A stretch of DNA of 9,887 nucleotides from positions 1 to 9,887 of the forward strand of contig CAMAQQ010000029.1 in the NCBI GenBank assembly GCA_945860575.1. The letters run 5' to 3'. Source of the DNA: Ferrithrix thermotolerans DSM 19514 (GTDB lineage: Bacteria; Actinomycetota; Acidimicrobiia; Acidimicrobiales; Ilumatobacteraceae). The position numbers and the translations under genes are program-made. Position 1 is the first letter of the stretch, and every line of letters begins with the position of its first letter. The notes under the pieces are model-generated. The model was not told the origin of the DNA. It ran no database searches and saw nothing but the letters and a program-made list of their open reading frames with translations. Positions 7,064 through 9,887 of the stretch are shown piece by piece.

Positions 7064-7069
7064 GGTGCT

Positions 7070-7429
7070 GTGACCCTAGCGAACCAAGACTACGAAACTC
7101 TGTTGACAGAGGTGATCAACGAAGTCAATGCAGTACGCAATAAGTACGATGCATTTAGTCAGTTCACAGAGGCGAAGGTCGCGAAATATGTCCTTGAACG
7201 CAAACCACTTTCGGATCGAATTGAACAACTAAGCCGAGATCTAGCCGTCACCAATGCACAACGCGCGCAAATTCAGGCAGAGTTGGTCGCTTTGACTGCT
7301 CGCGCAGAAAAAATCTTGATGCAACGCGACAAGGCCCGAAAACGGGTGAAATTTTTAGAAGCAACGCGCACATACCGCCTCGAACAAAAACTCCGGAGTT
7401 TGGTCCCACAGTTTTTACGATCAAAGTAA
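7070..7429 (+). CDS. Short coiled-coil protein at the head of the glycan-export operon
   Basis: This 119-residue, strongly charged protein has no membrane segment or signal peptide. Residues about 45-100 have a heptad-like pattern (D-R-I-E-Q-L-S-R-D-L, then A-Q-I-Q-A-E-L-V-A-L) and should form a coiled coil. The C-terminus, R-V-K-F-L-E-A-T-R-T-Y-R-L-E-Q-K-L-R, resembles the L-E-x-S-R-S-Y-R-L-x-x-x-L-R tail found after coiled coils in many actinobacterial glycosyltransferases. Here it stands alone, with no glycosyltransferase domain attached. It starts with GTG directly behind a TAGAAT box. The glycosyltransferase gene begins 3 bases after its stop, so the two are almost certainly co-transcribed and may act together. 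No enzymatic function can be assigned. A scaffold or membrane-docking partner for the neighbouring glycosyltransferase is my inference. Confidence 0.75.
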   Translation: MTLANQDYETLLTEVINEVNAVRNKYDAFSQFTEAKVAKYVLERKPLSDRIEQLSRDLAVTNAQRAQIQAELVALTARAEKILMQRDKARKRVKFLEATRTYRLEQKLRSLVPQFLRSK

Positions 7430-7432
7430 GTC

Positions 7433-8158
7433 ATGGTGAAGCAATATCCAGTAATAATCACAGTTCGTGATCGTCTCTCGTGCCTAAAAGAGTTGCTTGG
7501 TTGGCTCGAACTCGCTGGGCAAAATGAAATATGGCTTTGCGATAATGCCAGCACTTACCCACCATTGGTTGAATTCTTGAGAACAACGAAGCATCACGTT
7601 GTTTATAACAATTTCAACCTTGGCCACCGCGCACCATGGTTGAGTGGGCTCGTACCCGAACTTGGGCACGACCGCTTCTTTATTATTTCTGATCCCGATG
7701 TTGTGCCCGACAGAAATACTCCAAATGATGTATTTGAAGTTTTCGAAGAGGCCTTTTTGATGAACCCAAAAATTGACAAAGTTGGCTTCTCGTTGCGCAT
7801 TGATGACCTTCCCGATCATTACATTCACAAACAAGATGTAATCACCTGGGAGTCGCAATTTTGGCGATACAAATTATCAAACGGGTTTTATTCAGCGCCG
7901 ATTGATACAACTTTTGCAATGCACCGACCTGGCGGTGGGCATAAGAATGCCAATTCACTGCGCAGTGCACTGCCATATACCGCCAGACATTTGCCTTGGT
8001 ATTACGACCTGAGCAATCCGACTGCCGAAGACGAGTACTACAACAAACATGCAGACAGTTTGATCACCAACTGGAACACCGAAAAACTTCCAGCATCGGT
8101 GTTGGCTGTACTTGTCAAACTTCGTGCCGAAAACGAACTTCGAAAACCGACAAATTGA
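7433..8158 (+). CDS. Small GT-A-fold (family 2-like) glycosyltransferase
   Basis: This 241-residue soluble protein begins with a nucleotide-sugar-binding strand (P-V-I-I-T-V-R-D-R), followed by W-L-C-D-N-A-S at 34-40, as in family 2 glycosyltransferases. The metal/nucleotide D-x-D motif is D87-P-D89 in I-I-S-D-P-D-V-V-P. Further conserved-looking parts are V-G-F-S-L-R-I-D-D-L-P at 117-127 and W-E-S-Q-F-W at 139-144. I-D-T-T-F-A-M at 157-163 and the late acidic segment T-A-E-D-E-Y-Y could supply acceptor-site or catalytic residues. It is shorter than typical family 2 enzymes and has no membrane anchor, so it probably works in the cytoplasm on a lipid-linked glycan. Donor and acceptor are unknown. 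It sits 3 bases after the coiled-coil gene, and its TGA overlaps the ATG of the ABC ATPase gene (TGATG), which suggests translational coupling. Confidence 0.85.
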   Translation: MVKQYPVIITVRDRLSCLKELLGWLELAGQNEIWLCDNASTYPPLVEFLRTTKHHVVYNNFNLGHRAPWLSGLVPELGHDRFFIISDPDVVPDRNTPNDVFEVFEEAFLMNPKIDKVGFSLRIDDLPDHYIHKQDVITWESQFWRYKLSNGFYSAPIDTTFAMHRPGGGHKNANSLRSALPYTARHLPWYYDLSNPTAEDEYYNKHADSLITNWNTEKLPASVLAVLVKLRAENELRKPTN

Positions 8159-9360
8159 TGATGAACAACGCCATAGAAGTCAAATCGCTGTCGAAAAACT
8201 TCAGGCTGTACCACGAACGCAATAGATATATTAAGGCGGCGCTGTTACGTGGACGCCGAGCCAAGTATGAAGAATTTCTGGCTCTAAATGATGTGTCATT
8301 TGAAGTCGCCCACGGTGCAACCCTCGGGATAATTGGTTCAAACGGTTCTGGCAAAACAACAATGCTCAAATGTCTGACCGGTATCTACACCCCAGACAAG
8401 GGCAATATAAAAATTGACGGCAAACTTGCAGCGCTACTTGAACTTGGAGCAGGGTTCCACCCAGAACTAACCGGATCAGAAAATATTTATTTAAACGGCG
8501 CAATTTTGGGAATGTCAAAGCGAGACGTGCTATCCAAATTTGACAGCATCGTCGAATTTGCTGGATTAGAAAGATTCATTAACACCCCGGTCAAAAACTT
8601 CTCATCAGGAATGGTCGTAAGACTGGGTTTCTCGATTGCGGCGCATGTCGAGCCAAAGATTTTACTTATCGATGAAATATTGTCTGTTGGCGACCAAGAC
8701 TTCCAGCGCAAAAGTAGCGAAAAAATTGAAGAGTTCCGTCGCGAAGGCAGAACAATCGTTGTAGTCAGCCACAGCCTCGGACTTGTTCAACAATTATGTA
8801 AAGAAGTTATTTGGCTCGAAAAGGGACAAATCAAACAAATTGGTAACGCCACGGATGTAATCTCGGCTTACACGGGTGGCAGTTACGCGCAACACACCGA
8901 GAAAGACGACGAGTCGCGTGAACGATGGGGCACTGGAGACGCGCGAATTAATTCTCTTGAGTTGATCGCACCTGACGGTTCGCAAACTCATCGCATCGAA
9001 TCAGACTGTGCGGTAAAAATTCGCTGTGAGATGACTGCACATGCCCGACTTGACTCGCCAATCTTGCGAATCAGTATTACAAAATTGAACGGCGATGTGA
9101 TTTGGGCAACCACGACACAACGCGGTACAAATACGATTCGTGTGCTTGATGGGCCGGCAACTGCAACATTGGATATTCCGCGACTTGGTCTTCTGGAGGG
9201 CACTTACTATTTATCGGCGTCAATTTCTGATCCGACAGGCACCACAGACTTTGATCATTGCCAAAACTGGGTGCGCTTCAACGTTCATAAAACAAACTTA
9301 TTTGACGAAGGAGTTGTTTCGGTCGCGTCAACTTGGTCTCTAGAACGTCACCACCGATAA
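8158..9360 (+). CDS. wzt: Polysaccharide ABC exporter ATPase with C-terminal glycan-binding domain (Wzt/TagH type)
   Basis: With the ATG at 8158 the protein has 400 residues. The nucleotide-binding domain covers about 1-240: Walker A G-S-N-G-S-G-K-T-T at 60-68, the signature F-S-S-G-M at 148-152, Walker B I-L-L-I-D-E at 168-173, the D-loop S-V-G-D at 176-179 and the switch histidine H205. L-E-L-G-A-G-F-H-P-E-L-T-G at 94-106 is typical of O-antigen and teichoic-acid exporters. After a short charged linker, residues about 256-400 form a beta-rich domain opening with R-W-G-T-G-D-A-R-I, which matches the Wzt C-terminal domain. In characterised Wzt proteins that domain recognises the modified glycan end before export. 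The start follows from the TGATG overlap with the glycosyltransferase gene; a second ATG lies one codon on. Upstream in-frame codons back to 7996 overlap the glycosyltransferase and are rejected. The matching permease is convergent, 21 bases downstream. Confidence 0.93.
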   Translation: MMNNAIEVKSLSKNFRLYHERNRYIKAALLRGRRAKYEEFLALNDVSFEVAHGATLGIIGSNGSGKTTMLKCLTGIYTPDKGNIKIDGKLAALLELGAGFHPELTGSENIYLNGAILGMSKRDVLSKFDSIVEFAGLERFINTPVKNFSSGMVVRLGFSIAAHVEPKILLIDEILSVGDQDFQRKSSEKIEEFRREGRTIVVVSHSLGLVQQLCKEVIWLEKGQIKQIGNATDVISAYTGGSYAQHTEKDDESRERWGTGDARINSLELIAPDGSQTHRIESDCAVKIRCEMTAHARLDSPILRISITKLNGDVIWATTTQRGTNTIRVLDGPATATLDIPRLGLLEGTYYLSASISDPTGTTDFDHCQNWVRFNVHKTNLFDEGVVSVASTWSLERHHR

Positions 9361-9381
9361 TTCTCTACACGAAGTTATCTC

Positions 9382-9887
9382 TTAAAGTTCTTCAGCCAAT
9401 CGACGCTTTAGTTTGTTAAAAGTGGCAAGACCGACTACTAACGACGTGGTTGAGGCAATTGCTAAGACAATTACATCGTTCCAATTTGGCGATCTGCCGT
9501 TATAAGTTGTTGCTCGAAAACTTCTGATAAAAACTGCGGTCGGGTTCCAATGCAAAACAAAGTGCAAGGGACCAGGAACTTTGTCGTCGAAGATCGTCGG
9601 ATCATAAATTACTGGTGTCGCAAAAAACCAAACTTGGTTGATGATCGTCCATAAATAAGGCAAATCTCGAAAAAACACTGCGCTCACACTCAAGACCAGC
9701 GCAACACCCATCGCAAAGAGGGCCAAGAGGAGCATCAGCAGAATTGTCATCGGTAGCCACGGAAAAATAAAACTTCCAGCGAGGGTCAAAGCAATACACA
9801 CGAGGGTCATTTCAATTGAAAACTGCACCAAGCAAAACAACACCTGAGAGATGACGAGACTCTCACGTGCAAAAGCAACTTTTCGTA
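9382..9887 (-). CDS. wzm: ABC-2 type polysaccharide export permease (Wzm/TagG type), C-terminal part
   Basis: The reading frame is open to the right edge of the window, so this is the last 167 codons of a longer gene; about 100 N-terminal residues should lie outside. The visible part starts with R-K-V-A-F-A-R-E-S-L, matching the family's N-x-x-L-x-x-K-x-x-F-P-R-E segment. It continues with three to four hydrophobic segments, the loop V-F-F-R-D-L-P-Y, then W-F-F-A-T-P-V-I-Y-D, W-N-P-T-A-V-F-I-R-S-F-R and a last membrane helix before F-N-K-L-K-R-R-L-A-E-E-L. These are hallmarks of ABC-2 glycan exporters such as Wzm and TagG. It should pair with the ATPase encoded at 8158-9360 to flip an undecaprenyl-linked glycan across the membrane. 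The two genes face each other, whereas they are usually in tandem in one operon. An internal GTG at 9843 is not the real start, because family-conserved residues lie upstream of it. Confidence 0.9.
   Translation of the reverse strand, partial: RKVAFARESLVISQVLFCLVQFSIEMTLVCIALTLAGSFIFPWLPMTILLMLLLALFAMGVALVLSVSAVFFRDLPYLWTIINQVWFFATPVIYDPTIFDDKVPGPLHFVLHWNPTAVFIRSFRATTYNGRSPNWNDVIVLAIASTTSLVVGLATFNKLKRRLAEEL

Noticed and set aside
7484..7858. 124-codon minus-strand open frame opposite the glycosyltransferase
   Set aside because: The plus-strand frame has clear glycosyltransferase motifs, and this one has none.
7996..8157. N-terminal extension of the ABC ATPase inside the glycosyltransferase gene
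   Set aside because: The translation is unlike an ABC ATPase N-terminus, and the TGATG overlap at 8156-8160 gives a natural start at 8158.
1..9887. CRISPR arrays, tRNA or rRNA genes, insertion sequences and attachment sites
   Set aside because: No regularly spaced repeats, tRNA-like cloverleaf, transposase or integrase frame, or long inverted repeats were found by eye; nearly all bases are accounted for by the ten genes.

Overview
The window looks like part of a surface-polysaccharide (capsule / O-antigen-like / teichoic-acid-like glycan) locus from a low- to mid-GC actinobacterium. A free-living aquatic lineage is a plausible but unproven guess. Three things point to Actinobacteria. The first gene carries a DUF2510 domain (W-Y-x-D-P ... 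R-Y-W-D/N-G-x-x-W-T), which is largely actinobacterial. The CapD-type dehydratase has the N-P-x-S-V-L-G-x-S-K active-site variant, which I associate with that phylum. Several genes begin directly downstream of a TANNNT -10 box with no room for a Shine-Dalgarno sequence, the leaderless style common there.

The layout is compact and repeatedly switches strand. Bases 42-1946 (+) hold a small DUF4177-like/DUF2510 protein followed by a metallo-beta-lactamase-fold/Rieske protein that resembles CMP-N-acetylneuraminate hydroxylase but with its domains in the reverse order. Bases 1951-2535 (-) encode a 2-oxoglutarate/Fe(II) dioxygenase that converges on it with only 4 bases between the stops. Bases 2647-5700 (+) encode a Wzz/BY-kinase-like chain-length protein and a membrane-bound nucleotide-sugar 4,6-dehydratase (CapD/WbpM/PglF family). 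Bases 5678-7036 (-) encode an O-antigen ligase/polymerase-type membrane protein that overlaps the dehydratase tail to tail by 23 bases. Bases 7070-9360 (+) form a three-gene unit: a coiled-coil protein, a small GT-A-fold glycosyltransferase and a Wzt-type ABC ATPase with a C-terminal glycan-binding domain. Bases 9382-9887 (-) hold the C-terminal part of a Wzm-type ABC permease that runs off the right edge.

Together these genes could make an activated sugar (dehydratase), transfer sugars (glycosyltransferase), control chain length (Wzz-like), export the glycan (Wzm/Wzt) and ligate or polymerise it (O-antigen-ligase family). The two unrelated iron oxygenases at the left may modify the glycan or its precursor, but that is inference from context. 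There are no RNA genes, insertion sequences, CRISPR arrays or other mobile elements that I can recognise, and no gene-free stretch longer than about 111 bases.
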